Positions 8,174 through 18,446 are shown, counted from the stretch's first letter. The stretch is 45,881 bases of DNA from Candidatus Poribacteria bacterium (GCA_028824125.1 JAPPES010000118.1:50063-95943), one strand, 5' to 3'. Notes: a model not told the origin generated them from the letters alone. A program made the numbers and translations.

Positions 8174-10897
8174 CTAACGCAGCTGCCATAGTAAAATTGT
8201 GCCATCGGTTCCGCTACTGGCAAGTGTGTCACCATCCGGAGAAAACGCAACAGAAACAACAACTTCCGTATGTCCTGAAAACGTGAATAAGTGCTTTCTT
8301 GTGCGAACATCCCACAACCGTACTGTCCCGTCGGCACTTCCAGAAGCAATTATGGCACCATCGTGAGAAAATTTTAGGGATTCGATCCGATCTGCATGTC
8401 CTATGAGTGTGGCTATGTGGTCCCCCGTGCTCGCGTCCCATAACTGTACCGTGTTGTCTCTATTTCCAGTTGCGATTGTTTTTCCATCCGGAGAAAACTC
8501 TACAACCATGATCGATCCACCATGCGCTACGATTGTGCCAATGTGTCTTCCTGTCCGTGTGTCCCACAACCGCACCGTCGAATCCCAACCCGCACTGGCA
8601 AGCATCATGCCATCCGGAGAAAACGCAAGGGATGTAACAAAATTCGTATGCCCTTTGAGTATGGCTTTTTGTTGTTTCGTCTGAGTATCCCACAATTGCA
8701 CAGTACTATTGGTCATACCACTCGTAGCGATTGTTTTACCATCAGATGAATAAACTACGGTATTAATCATATTGGTACGTCCGACGAGTCTATTAATGTG
8801 TTTTCCAGTTTGTGCGTTCCACAACTGCAATGTTTTATCTTTATCCTGGCTACCTGTGGCGATTGTTTTACCATCCGGAGAATACGCTATAGAATAAACA
8901 CGTTTAGTATGCGTATGCCATGAGAGTGTGGTTTTGTTTTTTCTTGTTTGTGTTTCCCGCAGCTGCACTGTTCCATCATAACTACTACTGGCAAGCGTGT
9001 TTCCGTCTGGAGAATATGCTATGGCGGTGATCCAAAAAGTATGTCCTAAAAATGTTTTCTTATGTTGTGCCGTTTGTGCGTTCCACAATTGCACTGTTCC
9101 ATCAAAGCTGCTACTGGCAAGCGTGTTTCCGTCTGGAGAATATGTTATGGCGGTGATACCGTCTGCGTGTCCTGAGAGTGTAGTTTCGTGTTCTCCAGTT
9201 TGTGCGTTCCACAACCGCACTGTTTTATCCTGGCTACCTGTGGCGATTGTTTTACCATCCGGGGAATACACTATAGAGTTAATACCATCTGTGTGTCCTG
9301 AGAGTGTAGCTTTATTTTTTCCAGTGTGCGTATCCCACAATCGAACCGACCTATCAGCACTTACACTCACTAATATAGCACCATCTAAGGAAAACGCTAC
9401 GGAAGTGATCTTACCCGTATGTCCTGTGAGTAGGTTTTTTTGTTCTCCGGTTTGTATGTCCCAAAACCGCACCGTCCTATCATCACTGCCACTCGCGAAT
9501 GTGGAACCATCGGGAGAATACACTACAGAAGTGACTTTATCTGTATGTCCTGTGAATGTAGCTTTGTTTTCCCCAGTGTGCGTATCCCACAATCGAACCG
9601 CCGAATCCGAACTTGCACTTGCAAGTGTGGTGCCATCCGGAGAAAACGCAACGGATGTAACCCTTCCCCCATGCCCTTTGAGTGTGCTTTTGTGTATTCC
9701 TGTGGCTGCGTCCCATAGACGCACCGTATCGTCCCAACTTGCACTGGCAAGTGTCCCACTATCTGGAGAAAATGCTATTGAGGTAATACGACCAGTATGC
9801 CCTGTAAGTAGATCGAGTTCTTTTTCTTTGCCGGGTCGCACATCATAAATCCAAATACCGATGGCACTTGCAACCGCAAGCCGATTGCCATCTGGCGAGA
9901 AAGCGACATTACCAGTAATTTTTCCTTTACCCAGTCGTGATTTGGCACCTTCGGGCAGCGCCCATTGTGTGTAGTCAACTTGGTCAGTTAAAACCTGATT
10001 TGATTCCTGCCCGACACCATTACCTTTACTGGGATTATCAGATTGATTTCCTCGCAGATTTCTGACATCCGGTTTTGCATCAATATCCTGGACTATAGGC
10101 GCATCAATAATTTCAACCGCTATCTCAGACTGCATGTCTAAACTATAAGGTTGCTGTAAACGTGCTAATTTCTGGCTACCCATTCCAAGTATCAGCACAA
10201 TTAAAATAGCACCTGACGCTGCCAATACCCACGGCATGAAAGGATTGCTCCCGGAAGGCGCAACGGGATTAAGATGTGAAACTTCTCTCATTATGTTTGC
10301 AGTTAAGTTTGTAGATATTTGGAAATTGCTGAGCACCTCTCGAATCATCGGTTCCTCCTTTTTTAGACGTTGTCTGGCACGACTGAGGCGGCTCTTAATC
10401 GCACTTGGAGATACACCTAAAAACCGACTGATCTCTTCACACGTCATGTCCCCAAAGTAGTGTAGGACCATTACTGTGCGTTCACTCTCTTTTAGTTTAG
10501 CGAGCAACTTTTTAACGACTTCGCGTTGTTCATCTACCGTAACTTTTGCTTGCTCTTCAGCAACATATTGGGAATATGTCGGTTCTTCTATCATTTCACT
10601 GTCTATGTCTTCAAGCGATTCTGTTTCCAGGCGTTTCTTACGAAGCCATGCAAGACAGCGGCGTGTCGCGATTACATAAAGCCATCCAGAAAACTGATTC
10701 GGATTTTTCAGAGTAGAGAGTTTCTGATAGACTTTGAGGAAGGTGTCCTGTGTAATCTCTTCAGCGATATGGAAATCACCAATTTTTTTCCAAACAAGTG
10801 CGTGAACCTGTTTTTGGTATTTTTCCACCAAACTTGCAAAGGCAGCATCATTACCCGCGAGGATACTATGTATTAGTTGAACATCACTATTTTGCAT
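8174..10897 (-). CDS. ECF sigma factor joined through one membrane helix to a 14-repeat WD40 region
   Basis: A protein of 907 residues. The sigma-70 region 2 helix bundle spans about 10-90 (with DITQ-like EEITQDTFLKVYQKL and GWLYVIATRRCLAWLRKK) and region 4 about 125-182 (MTCEEISRFLGVSPSAIKSR helix-turn-helix). A hydrophobic helix follows at about 221-240, then an outer linker (QQPYS ... PDVRN) and 14 WD40 units from about 330 to the end, enough for two seven-bladed propellers. The predicted topology is cytoplasmic sigma head and periplasmic propellers. ATG 10897 is preferred over TTG 10909 because GAGG lies 8 nt upstream and the start matches its three paralogues. It has its own ECF-type promoter at about 10940-10975. 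What the propellers sense is unknown. Confidence 0.93.
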   Translation of the reverse strand: MQNSDVQLIHSILAGNDAAFASLVEKYQKQVHALVWKKIGDFHIAEEITQDTFLKVYQKLSTLKNPNQFSGWLYVIATRRCLAWLRKKRLETESLEDIDSEMIEEPTYSQYVAEEQAKVTVDEQREVVKKLLAKLKESERTVMVLHYFGDMTCEEISRFLGVSPSAIKSRLSRARQRLKKEEPMIREVLSNFQISTNLTANIMREVSHLNPVAPSGSNPFMPWVLAASGAILIVLILGMGSQKLARLQQPYSLDMQSEIAVEIIDAPIVQDIDAKPDVRNLRGNQSDNPSKGNGVGQESNQVLTDQVDYTQWALPEGAKSRLGKGKITGNVAFSPDGNRLAVASAIGIWIYDVRPGKEKELDLLTGHTGRITSIAFSPDSGTLASASWDDTVRLWDAATGIHKSTLKGHGGRVTSVAFSPDGTTLASASSDSAVRLWDTHTGENKATFTGHTDKVTSVVYSPDGSTFASGSDDRTVRFWDIQTGEQKNLLTGHTGKITSVAFSLDGAILVSVSADRSVRLWDTHTGKNKATLSGHTDGINSIVYSPDGKTIATGSQDKTVRLWNAQTGEHETTLSGHADGITAITYSPDGNTLASSSFDGTVQLWNAQTAQHKKTFLGHTFWITAIAYSPDGNTLASSSYDGTVQLRETQTRKNKTTLSWHTHTKRVYSIAYSPDGKTIATGSQDKDKTLQLWNAQTGKHINRLVGRTNMINTVVYSSDGKTIATSGMTNSTVQLWDTQTKQQKAILKGHTNFVTSLAFSPDGMMLASAGWDSTVRLWDTRTGRHIGTIVAHGGSIMVVEFSPDGKTIATGNRDNTVQLWDASTGDHIATLIGHADRIESLKFSHDGAIIASGSADGTVRLWDVRTRKHLFTFSGHTEVVVSVAFSPDGDTLASSGTDGTILLWQLR

Positions 10898-10939
10898 CAG
10901 GCGCCTCAAGAAAGTGATAGATTAATGTTCTTTCTATAT

Positions 10940-10975
10940 ATAATGACGCGGGTAGGGGGCAAAACGGTCGCATAA
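10940..10975 (-). promoter_or_regulatory. ECF-type promoter motif upstream of the sigma-WD40 gene
   Basis: On the minus strand, GCGACC (10971-10966) and CGTCAT (10948-10943) are 17 nt apart, followed by an AT-rich stretch and the ATG about 48 nt later. The same ACC - 17 nt - CGTC/CGAC layout precedes the other three sigma fusion genes. ECF promoters typically have an AAC-type -35 and a CGT-type -10, so this is a good candidate for self-recognition. Confidence 0.7.
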
Positions 10976-11200
10976 TTCTGCAAAATTGTGATTCATACAT
11001 CGGTTTTTGACGAAAAGGTTGGATTGCGTGGATTAAAATTTTCGATATTAGATTCTGATTAATGTCACGGAGGTGTGCTTTCGAGATAGCCCAAAAATAT
11101 CAAGGTGATTATTCTATAGAAAATTTATTTCTTCGGCATAAAAATTACTAATCAGAGATTGTGAGGCAGACCTTTCATTTTCTGAAGTAAATCGGTGTAG
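10976..11200. other. Intergenic region between the two WD40 genes
   Basis: Together with the promoter and leader of the sigma gene, the gap spans 10898-11200. Apart from the promoter motif I see no gene, RNA or strong terminator hairpin here. Confidence 0.5.
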
Positions 11201-13093
11201 CTAACGCAGCTTCCATAGTAAAATTGTGCCATCGTCTCCACCACTTGCAATTGTATTTCCATCTGGAGAGAATGCGACTGATGTAGCATCTTGTATGTGT
11301 CCCTTATATGTTGCTATACGGTTGCCTGTCTCGGTGTTCCATAAATGTATTGATCCGTCTCTATCACCCGTAACGACAATCTTTCCATCTGGGGAAAATG
11401 CAACACTGGTAAAATGCCATATAGGCGGTGCAAGTACTTTTTCCTGCTTTGCAGTGTGAGTATTCCACAAGATTACCGTTTTATCATAACTTGTACTGGC
11501 TAACATTTCGCCTGTTGGCGAGAACGCTATGGAAGAAACGCCCTCTGTATGTCCCTTGAACACAGCAATTGTTTCTCTCGTTTGAACGTTCCACAATCGG
11601 ACTGTTTTGTCCTTACCTGCACTGGCAAGCGTGCTGCTATCAGAAGAAAAGGCAATCGAAGCGACACCTTGTGCATGTCTACTGAGTGTAATTGTCTGTT
11701 TCTCCGTGTGAGCATTCCAAAACCTCACTGTACCATCCGCACTCGCACTTGCAATAATTTTACCATCCAAAGAGTATGCTACAGAAGTGGCTGTACCTTT
11801 TTGCCCTTGCAGCCGCGTTTTAGGTTTTCTTGTGCGCGTGTTCATCAAACGCGTGCGCGCATCCCACAAGTATATGTTCCCAAATAGACCACCACTGACG
11901 ATAAATTTACCATCAGGGGAAAATGCTATAGAAAGGACTGCAGCTTGATGCCCCTTGAGTGTGGCTTTGTGTTTTCCAGTGTTTGCGTTCCATAAATATC
12001 CCATTCCATCCCTACTACTCATAGCAAGAGTTGCGCCATCTGGCGAATATGTTACAGCAGTAACTGAGCCTGTATGCCCTTTGAGTGTGGTTCTATGTTT
12101 TTCTTTCTGCGTATCCCACAACAGCACTAAATCGTCAGAACCAGCAGTCGCGATAGTTTTTCCATCTGGAGAAAATTCAACAGATTCGACAGAACCTTTA
12201 TGTCCTTTGAAGGTTTTTTTGTGTTGTCCTGTCTCAGTATCCCACAGCCGCATGACTTCATGACCTGCTGTTGCAATAGTCTTGCCATCCGGTGAAAACG
12301 CTACAGAATAGATGATATTCGATCTGCTGTTATCTTTGATTGTAGTTTTGAGGTAACCAACGGCTGCATCCCACAGTTTAACCGTTCCATCCCAACTTCC
12401 TGTAGCTAAAGTTTTCCCATCAAGCGAATACACTACTGATACAATCTGCTTTTTATGTTCAGTGAGTAAAGCTCTGTTTTGACCAGTATGAATATCCCAT
12501 AAAAACACTTCTCGGTCTTCACTGCTACTTACAAGCGTATTTCCATCCCGTGAAAATGCAAGTGAAGTAACTGCTTCTGCATGTGTTCCAAATTTTGTTA
12601 TGTGCTGTCCAGTTTGCACGTTCCACAGTTGTACTGTTTTATCCCACTCTCCTCCGCCAGTAGCAATCGTGTTGCCATCCGGAGAGAATGCTAATGCTTT
12701 GACATACAATTTATTGTATGTAAATGTAACTTTCTGTTTTCCCGTAACTATATCCCATAACTTGACCGTTTGATCTAAACTGCTTGAAGCGAGTGTAGTC
12801 CCATCCGGAGAAAATGCAATAGCACTGACAACACCCGTATGTCCTGTGAACAAGTCAAGTTCTTTTTCTTTACCAGGACGCACATCGTAAATCCATATCC
12901 CAATGGCACTTGCAACCGCAAGCCGATTGCCATCTGGCGAGAAAGCGATATTCCCTGTTATCTCACCCTTACCGAGGCGTGCAGCGGCACCTTCAGGTAA
13001 ACCCCATGTAGTGTAATCTTGAGCAAACGCGTTTGGGAGTAATAGAATAAAAGGTAAAAGTAGGGTGATGAGGAATAGACATGTTGTTTTCAT
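11201..13093 (-). CDS. Secreted 14-repeat WD40 protein, paralogue of the sigma-linked propeller
   Basis: A protein of 630 residues. The N-terminus MKTTCLFLITLLLPFILLLPNAFAQ is a signal peptide, so the start is set at ATG 13093, with AGAGGAG 10 nt upstream, not at the longer in-frame start inside mutL. The mature part opens with LPEGAAARLGKGEITGN and then 14 WD40 units. That opening and first blade are nearly identical to the sigma-WD40 protein, and the DNA of the first blade is also almost the same (about 12898-12950 against 9853-9905), so these neighbours are recent tandem paralogues, one with and one without the sigma head. It starts 41 bp after the mutL stop on the same strand and may be co-transcribed. 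It probably acts as a periplasmic or surface binding scaffold. Confidence 0.9.
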   Translation of the reverse strand: MKTTCLFLITLLLPFILLLPNAFAQDYTTWGLPEGAAARLGKGEITGNIAFSPDGNRLAVASAIGIWIYDVRPGKEKELDLFTGHTGVVSAIAFSPDGTTLASSSLDQTVKLWDIVTGKQKVTFTYNKLYVKALAFSPDGNTIATGGGEWDKTVQLWNVQTGQHITKFGTHAEAVTSLAFSRDGNTLVSSSEDREVFLWDIHTGQNRALLTEHKKQIVSVVYSLDGKTLATGSWDGTVKLWDAAVGYLKTTIKDNSRSNIIYSVAFSPDGKTIATAGHEVMRLWDTETGQHKKTFKGHKGSVESVEFSPDGKTIATAGSDDLVLLWDTQKEKHRTTLKGHTGSVTAVTYSPDGATLAMSSRDGMGYLWNANTGKHKATLKGHQAAVLSIAFSPDGKFIVSGGLFGNIYLWDARTRLMNTRTRKPKTRLQGQKGTATSVAYSLDGKIIASASADGTVRFWNAHTEKQTITLSRHAQGVASIAFSSDSSTLASAGKDKTVRLWNVQTRETIAVFKGHTEGVSSIAFSPTGEMLASTSYDKTVILWNTHTAKQEKVLAPPIWHFTSVAFSPDGKIVVTGDRDGSIHLWNTETGNRIATYKGHIQDATSVAFSPDGNTIASGGDDGTILLWKLR

Positions 13094-13133
13094 GGATCGG
13101 CATCTCCTCTGAAGCCAACCATTCATTGAGTGA

Positions 13134-15014
13134 TTATTGCCGATGAAACCGTCGTTCCAATTCATCGCGTCCCATTTCAATGATAATAGGTCTTGAATGC
13201 GGACAATTGAACGGCAGTTTTGCCTCGGACAACTCGCGAATAAGGTTAATCATCTCTTTCGTGTCCAATGTATCCCCCGCTTTCACAGCGGAACGACAAG
13301 CAAGCATTATCAACGCATCGTCAAGTGCTTCGGGGATTTCTATCTCGGTATGCGGTTGTTCGGGAAGTTTGTCAAGCAGATCGGTAATAGTCTGAGAAGC
13401 AGTCCGCGTTGGCAATGGCGATGGTATTGCTCGAATAAGAATTGTATTCCCGCCAAATTCTTCTAACTCAAACCCTATTTTTTTGAAAAGGTCCTCGTGT
13501 GCTTTGAGAATAGCAACCTGTTGCGGTGTCACTTCAACCGTAACAGGAAGTAACAACCCTTGCACAGGAATGCCGTTAGTTTTTAACTGGTTAACGAAAC
13601 GTTCATAAAGCACCCGTTCTGCAGCAACGTGTTGGTCAATGAAGAAAATTTTATCTTCTCCTTCCACGACAATATAGGTCTTAAAGAGATTCGTTTTCAG
13701 TTCAACATTTTCAAAATCGAGCAGTTTGAGCATTGCCCCTTCGGGTATCTGCTGTTGTGGAGGTTGCACAACAGTTCTGGTCACTTCGGGTATGTGTTGC
13801 GTGTCTTCGTCCATGGTGGGTTGAGGAACACTCCGTTCAGACTCAACATTTTCCGGTTGTGGTGTTTCAATGGATTCTACATTTCTATCTGTGGAGATAG
13901 TCGGACGTGGACGCAGTGGTGGGATTGAGATTTGCTGCGATGTGTCAACGGGTGTATTATTGACTTCAACTTCTTTAGTTGGTGTGTGTGCAGCTTCTGT
14001 AGATGTTTCAATCTTCGGAATAAATTTCTCTTTGTGAATAACGTTGCGGATCATTCGAACAATGCCGCTGAAAATTGTCCGTTCATTCCGAAACCGTACC
14101 TCAATTTTGGCAGGATGAACGTTAACGTCAACTGTATCGGGTTCAAGCGTTATGAAAAGCAGTGCAACGGCATGCCGATCCTTCTGAATTGTTGCACCAA
14201 GTGCCTCTTTTAAGGCTGCACCGATCATTTGACTACGGATCGGCCGTTGGTTCATGAAAAAGATCTGATATTCACGGTTCGGTTTCGTAAAATCGGGTTT
14301 TCCGAGCAGCCCTGACAGCTTAAAATCGGGTAATTCTTCAGCAAATTCAATGAGATTATCAGCAAATTCTTTACCATATAGGAGACGCGCACGTTCCATG
14401 TGTGAATCGCAGGCTCGGACATCCAAAATTGCTTTACCGTTGTGTGATAGTGAAAAATGTATTGACGGATGCGCTAAAGCCGACCACGTTACCTGATTGG
14501 TAATGTGGCGCACCTCAGTCGTGTCAGTTTTAAGAAATTTGAGACGGGCAGGGACATTATGAAAAAGGTTATTTATTGAGATATGGGTGCCGGGGGAACA
14601 TCCACTTTCTTCTACAGAACGGAAAACGCCACCATCAACACTAATCTTTGTTCCCTGAATGGCATCAGCTGTACGCGTGAGAAGTTCAAACTGAGATACA
14701 GAGGCAATACTCGCTAACGCCTCCCCACGAAATCCAAAGGTGTGGATGTTTTCAAGGTCTTCTATGCGACTGACTTTGCTCGTTGCGTGGCGTTCTAAAG
14801 CAAGAAGTGCGTCCTCGCGTTCCATACCGCTGCCATTATCAGAAACGCTAATGAGTCGTTTTCCACCTGCACGGATTTCGACGCGAATACTTGTGCTTTC
14901 AGCGTCTATTGCGTTTTCGATCAGTTCTTTGACGACGGATGCGGGACGTTCTACTACTTCGCCTGCCGCGATTTTATTTGCTACATCTGCAGAAAGTATT
15001 TTGATTTTTGGCAT
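13134..15014 (-). CDS. mutL: DNA mismatch repair protein MutL with endonuclease-type C-terminus
   Basis: MutL couples mismatch recognition by MutS to strand incision and removal. The product has 626 residues. The N-terminal GHKL ATPase has ELIENAIDA (residues 30-38, motif I), DNGSGM (59-64, motif II) and TFGFRGEAL (92-100, motif III). A Pro/Gln-rich linker covers about 345-420. The C-terminal domain has DQHVAAERVLYE at 459-470, a match to the DQHAX2EX4E endonuclease motif with Val for Ala, plus ACRSAVKA near 572 and CPHSRP at 604-609. That argues for a nicking MutL, as in bacteria lacking MutH. No mutS is in the window and no clear ribosome site precedes ATG 15014. Confidence 0.96.
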   Translation of the reverse strand: MPKIKILSADVANKIAAGEVVERPASVVKELIENAIDAESTSIRVEIRAGGKRLISVSDNGSGMEREDALLALERHATSKVSRIEDLENIHTFGFRGEALASIASVSQFELLTRTADAIQGTKISVDGGVFRSVEESGCSPGTHISINNLFHNVPARLKFLKTDTTEVRHITNQVTWSALAHPSIHFSLSHNGKAILDVRACDSHMERARLLYGKEFADNLIEFAEELPDFKLSGLLGKPDFTKPNREYQIFFMNQRPIRSQMIGAALKEALGATIQKDRHAVALLFITLEPDTVDVNVHPAKIEVRFRNERTIFSGIVRMIRNVIHKEKFIPKIETSTEAAHTPTKEVEVNNTPVDTSQQISIPPLRPRPTISTDRNVESIETPQPENVESERSVPQPTMDEDTQHIPEVTRTVVQPPQQQIPEGAMLKLLDFENVELKTNLFKTYIVVEGEDKIFFIDQHVAAERVLYERFVNQLKTNGIPVQGLLLPVTVEVTPQQVAILKAHEDLFKKIGFELEEFGGNTILIRAIPSPLPTRTASQTITDLLDKLPEQPHTEIEIPEALDDALIMLACRSAVKAGDTLDTKEMINLIRELSEAKLPFNCPHSRPIIIEMGRDELERRFHRQ

Positions 15015-15259
15015 GTGTCGTTGAAACCCTGTTTTTCGGGGCTGCCTCCACTCTATTAAATTTGATGTTGAATGAAATGCTATTAATGCAAGGCAATCTT
15101 TTTCGGATAAAATATGGATTTTGAAATTTCGGACGTTAAATCATGTTGAGATGTGTTTAATTTAGCACATCCAAAGGCGAATGTCAAATGGATTTAATAG
15201 TGGCAGTCTAAATAGCCTTGTAAACCACTAAGTGAGTAAGTTTTTAGCCCAAACCAATT

Positions 15260-16660
15260 TCAAACATCTACGCGCACAAACGCAAGGAATGCTCCCACAA
15301 GCAGCACAACCAAAAATAGCACCAATAAGAACAAATCCATCACCGCAGCGTTGAAATCACGATTGAGACTGAGTGTGTCTTTAAACTTGGGAATCGCCTC
15401 AGTGCTGACAGGCTTTTGCGACATACCCTCAGGCACCCCAATAGCATGAAGACTCATCGGATCCGCCCTATCAGTATCAATCACAAAATCTCTATATTCG
15501 CGAGCATACCGTTTCGCGTTCTCAATAAATTGCAGATGCCGTTCTAACCCTGTGCCAGCAAAAGATTCGAAGAGGTGTTGAACAATCGCTGCTGGTGAGA
15601 TACGGGTTATCGCACGTGCCCGTTTTCCCTGTGTAATCTGCTGGTTTAGATACTTTTCGGTAAAACGTTCATTTTCTCCTGCATCTACAGTGAGATACTC
15701 AGCAATTACGTGAACTGGTGGCGTAGATTGTGAGTCTCCATATTTATCTTGGTATCCCTCACGAACCTCATCTCCAAGTCTGATACCCTCACTCCAAAAT
15801 TCTATATACGCCATCGGAACGGATGTCCGACTGCCAATAGATGCCAGGGTGTTCGGCATAAAAACGACAAAACTCACCCAGATTAACAGCAGGACGACAA
15901 GGCTCACCCCACTCTCTCGGACTGCGGCGGAGACAAGGAGTCCTAAAGCGATAAAGAGACACGTATAGAGAATAATGATAACGAACAAGATGCCTAAACG
16001 TCTCCATGCCTCGGCATTCAGCTGCACCGCATCTGAAGAGGAAATTAGAAGTAGGTTCATTAACACCGCAAGCGTGAGGGGAATGTTAATGCTGATGAAT
16101 GTGCCTAAAAACTTTCCGACCAAGATAATGTGGCGCGGGATGGGATTCGCCAATATCAAGCGTAACGTGCCTCGCTCTTGCTCGCCAGAGATCGAATCAA
16201 AAGTAAACAGTATTGCTACGAAACTCAGCACATAGCCGACGATGAACGCCCAATCCAACGTAGTGAAATTGGGACGGATATTGTAGATATTTGGAGTTTC
16301 TTGTGGATAAGTCAGCCGCCAGAGTGGTCTCACATTGGCGATGTCGCGAAAGTAATTTTCTCCGCGGGCGTATGTTGCCAGAAACGCCTCATCGCCTTCT
16401 GCACAAAAACGGAGGGGTGAGTGTGCTTTATACAGATATCCAGGTCCCTCTGTCGCGAGGCGATATAAGTTGTTGCTGCGTGCTTCAAGCTTCTTCACCG
16501 CCTCAGCGGTTGCATCGTGATATGCCTGTGTCTGCGCCGGGTGTTCCCGTATATGGACAACGGCATTGGTTAGCATCAATGCCAATAGCAGAATCGTTGT
16601 TAATGCGAAACGCAGGCTATTGAGGTTGTCGTAAATTTCGCGTTTTGTAATATGCCACAT
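15260..16660 (-). CDS. ABC-2 type permease (type A of a duplicated pair)
   Basis: An integral membrane protein of 466 residues. Hydrophobic segments lie at about 18-37, 136-156, 183-206, 221-245, 249-271 and 438-464. The motif SGEQERGTLRLILANPIPR after the second segment is the conserved cytoplasmic element of ABC-2/NosY-like permeases. A large extracytoplasmic loop separates segments 1 and 2. Its closest relative in the window is the gene at 19521-20981, with the matching start MWHI..REIY.NL. It follows the permease at 16781-18274 on the same strand after a 120-bp gap. No ATPase gene is nearby, so the exported substrate and energy source are unknown. Confidence 0.85.
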   Translation of the reverse strand: MWHITKREIYDNLNSLRFALTTILLLALMLTNAVVHIREHPAQTQAYHDATAEAVKKLEARSNNLYRLATEGPGYLYKAHSPLRFCAEGDEAFLATYARGENYFRDIANVRPLWRLTYPQETPNIYNIRPNFTTLDWAFIVGYVLSFVAILFTFDSISGEQERGTLRLILANPIPRHIILVGKFLGTFISINIPLTLAVLMNLLLISSSDAVQLNAEAWRRLGILFVIIILYTCLFIALGLLVSAAVRESGVSLVVLLLIWVSFVVFMPNTLASIGSRTSVPMAYIEFWSEGIRLGDEVREGYQDKYGDSQSTPPVHVIAEYLTVDAGENERFTEKYLNQQITQGKRARAITRISPAAIVQHLFESFAGTGLERHLQFIENAKRYAREYRDFVIDTDRADPMSLHAIGVPEGMSQKPVSTEAIPKFKDTLSLNRDFNAAVMDLFLLVLFLVVLLVGAFLAFVRVDV

Positions 16661-16780
16661 TTTTTTAATTTCCCTGCGGTTCGTTCAGGGACTTTTGGGA
16701 AAATAATTCTCCCCATCTATCCAGCCAACCTGTTAGTTGGGCTTAGACCCATCGGCACAACGGAGTGTGTCTACTACCTT

Positions 16781-18274
16781 CTATACTTCGCTTTTGGTGA
16801 AAATGAGAACTATCGCCATGAACAAGACGAGGTTGTATATCAGTAGTAGAAATAGGTCTGGTAATGCCCGTTTTGCATTCGTTTCCATATCATTTCTCTC
16901 GAAAGTAAACTGCGGTAATGTGCTCCAATCAACCGTGCCTTTATCGGCAGAGAACCACTGTCGGGACCCAAAGGCACCCTTCGCGTAGAGATGGTCGATC
17001 ACAACTTTTCGGTAACGCCGTCCTGCCTGAAAAAAATCTCTGAGTCCGCGCAGGTCTGTGCCTACCCACGCCTGCGTTGCCGCATCATAAATACCCACGG
17101 GTGAGAGTTTCAACAGCATCCCATCTATCTTGGCTTGTTGAACGAAAATGTCATCAAATGCTTGCTTCTGGATGCCCCACGATTTATCTGCGGCACGGAT
17201 AATGAGTGGTTCAACAAATTCAAAATATTCCTTCGCTACGGGGACAAAATGCTCAAATTCCGGACGGATATCTGAAATCAGACTCACATTTTCGATGTAA
17301 GAGTACAGGGTTTCTGGATTAACATATACCTCACTATAAAGTTCCAAGGCTTTGCTAAATTCAGATGTTTCCCCAGCGATCCCCTCGTTTTCAAGGAACT
17401 TTTGACGTTCCCTTTTATATTCATCTAAAATCTGTTGAATCTGATTCTCAGCGGTTTTTATACGTGCTTGAATGTCGCCACCGGGATTAACCGCTGCTCG
17501 GATCAGGTTCGGGTATATAAGTATCAGAAACCCCCAGATAAACATCGTAAGCATTAGTGCAGTGCCGGTTCTACGCGTCGCTACGGAAATTAGTAACCCG
17601 ATGAGGTAGAACAGAGATAGGTACGCGAACGATGCGAAAACAATACCTCCGATACGTAGGAAGTCAGCAGATGACAACGGAATTGATCGAATTAACAACA
17701 GTAGCGCCAATAGCAGACTTAATATCAGAGGAACCAACAGACATGTCATCGCACTGATATATTTGGCAAGCAGAATCTGCCCGCGTCGGATAGGTTGTGC
17801 GAGAACGAGGCGCAACGTGCCACGTTCACGTTCCCCCGCAATCGCATCGTAAGCGAATATCAACCCCATTAAACTTAAGACAATCTTGAAGATAAAGACA
17901 ATATCAATTGAAGAAGAGAAGGCTATAAAAGGGTTATTGGTCCCATGCATATAGGTGTTCCATAGCATTGGCACGTGCCCGTTCCAAACACTAACGGCGT
18001 TTCCTAACCGCTTATCTAACCCGACGTTGAAAATACTCAGAGGATTCGGAGGACGATCTAGGTATAGGAACATCGTAGAATAGGTTTTTGCCTTCCGTAT
18101 TTCCGCATCATGCTTTTTTACAGCAGCGTTGTAACTTTCCAAGCGTTGTTCGTAATCTTGGATAAGTACAGCGGTATTGGCAACAACAAGTAACAGCGTG
18201 ATGAGTAGGACCGCTGCGAATCGGAAGGTCATCAGATTGTTGAGCAGTTCTCGGCGGATGAGTGTTTTAAGCAT
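16781..18274 (-). CDS. ABC-2 type permease (type B of a duplicated pair)
   Basis: A membrane protein of 497 residues. A first helix (about 17-37) is followed by a long loop with YEQRLESYNAAVKK and NPLSIFNVG, then a helical bundle containing AGERERGTLRLVLAQPIRR, and a final C-terminal helix. The loop motifs are shared with the gene at 20998-22521 and define the B type. GTG 18280 is in frame, but ATG 18274 has the better spacing from AGAG. It comes first in a pair with 15260-16660. The family is ABC-2 permease, with large extracytoplasmic domains; the function beyond membrane transport is unknown. Confidence 0.85.
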   Translation of the reverse strand: MLKTLIRRELLNNLMTFRFAAVLLITLLLVVANTAVLIQDYEQRLESYNAAVKKHDAEIRKAKTYSTMFLYLDRPPNPLSIFNVGLDKRLGNAVSVWNGHVPMLWNTYMHGTNNPFIAFSSSIDIVFIFKIVLSLMGLIFAYDAIAGERERGTLRLVLAQPIRRGQILLAKYISAMTCLLVPLILSLLLALLLLIRSIPLSSADFLRIGGIVFASFAYLSLFYLIGLLISVATRRTGTALMLTMFIWGFLILIYPNLIRAAVNPGGDIQARIKTAENQIQQILDEYKRERQKFLENEGIAGETSEFSKALELYSEVYVNPETLYSYIENVSLISDIRPEFEHFVPVAKEYFEFVEPLIIRAADKSWGIQKQAFDDIFVQQAKIDGMLLKLSPVGIYDAATQAWVGTDLRGLRDFFQAGRRYRKVVIDHLYAKGAFGSRQWFSADKGTVDWSTLPQFTFERNDMETNAKRALPDLFLLLIYNLVLFMAIVLIFTKSEV

Positions 18275-18446
18275 TTTCACATCTCTACATGTATAATAGA
18301 TTACCGAACATATAATATATCATGCTTTTTACGGATAATTCAAATTTACTTTCAACAATTAGCTGTGGTAGTCGGTAGTCGTTCTTAGCATCTGTAGGCG
18401 CGCTCTTTAAGCACCCTATCATTTTGTTCAAATTATAGGCTTTCTT

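Noticed and set aside
8997..9848. A 283-codon open frame on the + strand opposite the sigma-WD40 gene
   Set aside because: It is antisense to the WD40 repeats and merely reflects their repeating codon pattern; similar shadows occur opposite the other WD40 genes (for example 43437-43883).
10898..11200. Intrinsic terminator between the two WD40 genes
   Set aside because: No stem with an adjoining T run could be found in either orientation.
8174..13093. CRISPR-like regular repeats of about 126 bp
   Set aside because: The periodicity is the 42-residue WD40 repeat in coding sequence, with no unique spacers.
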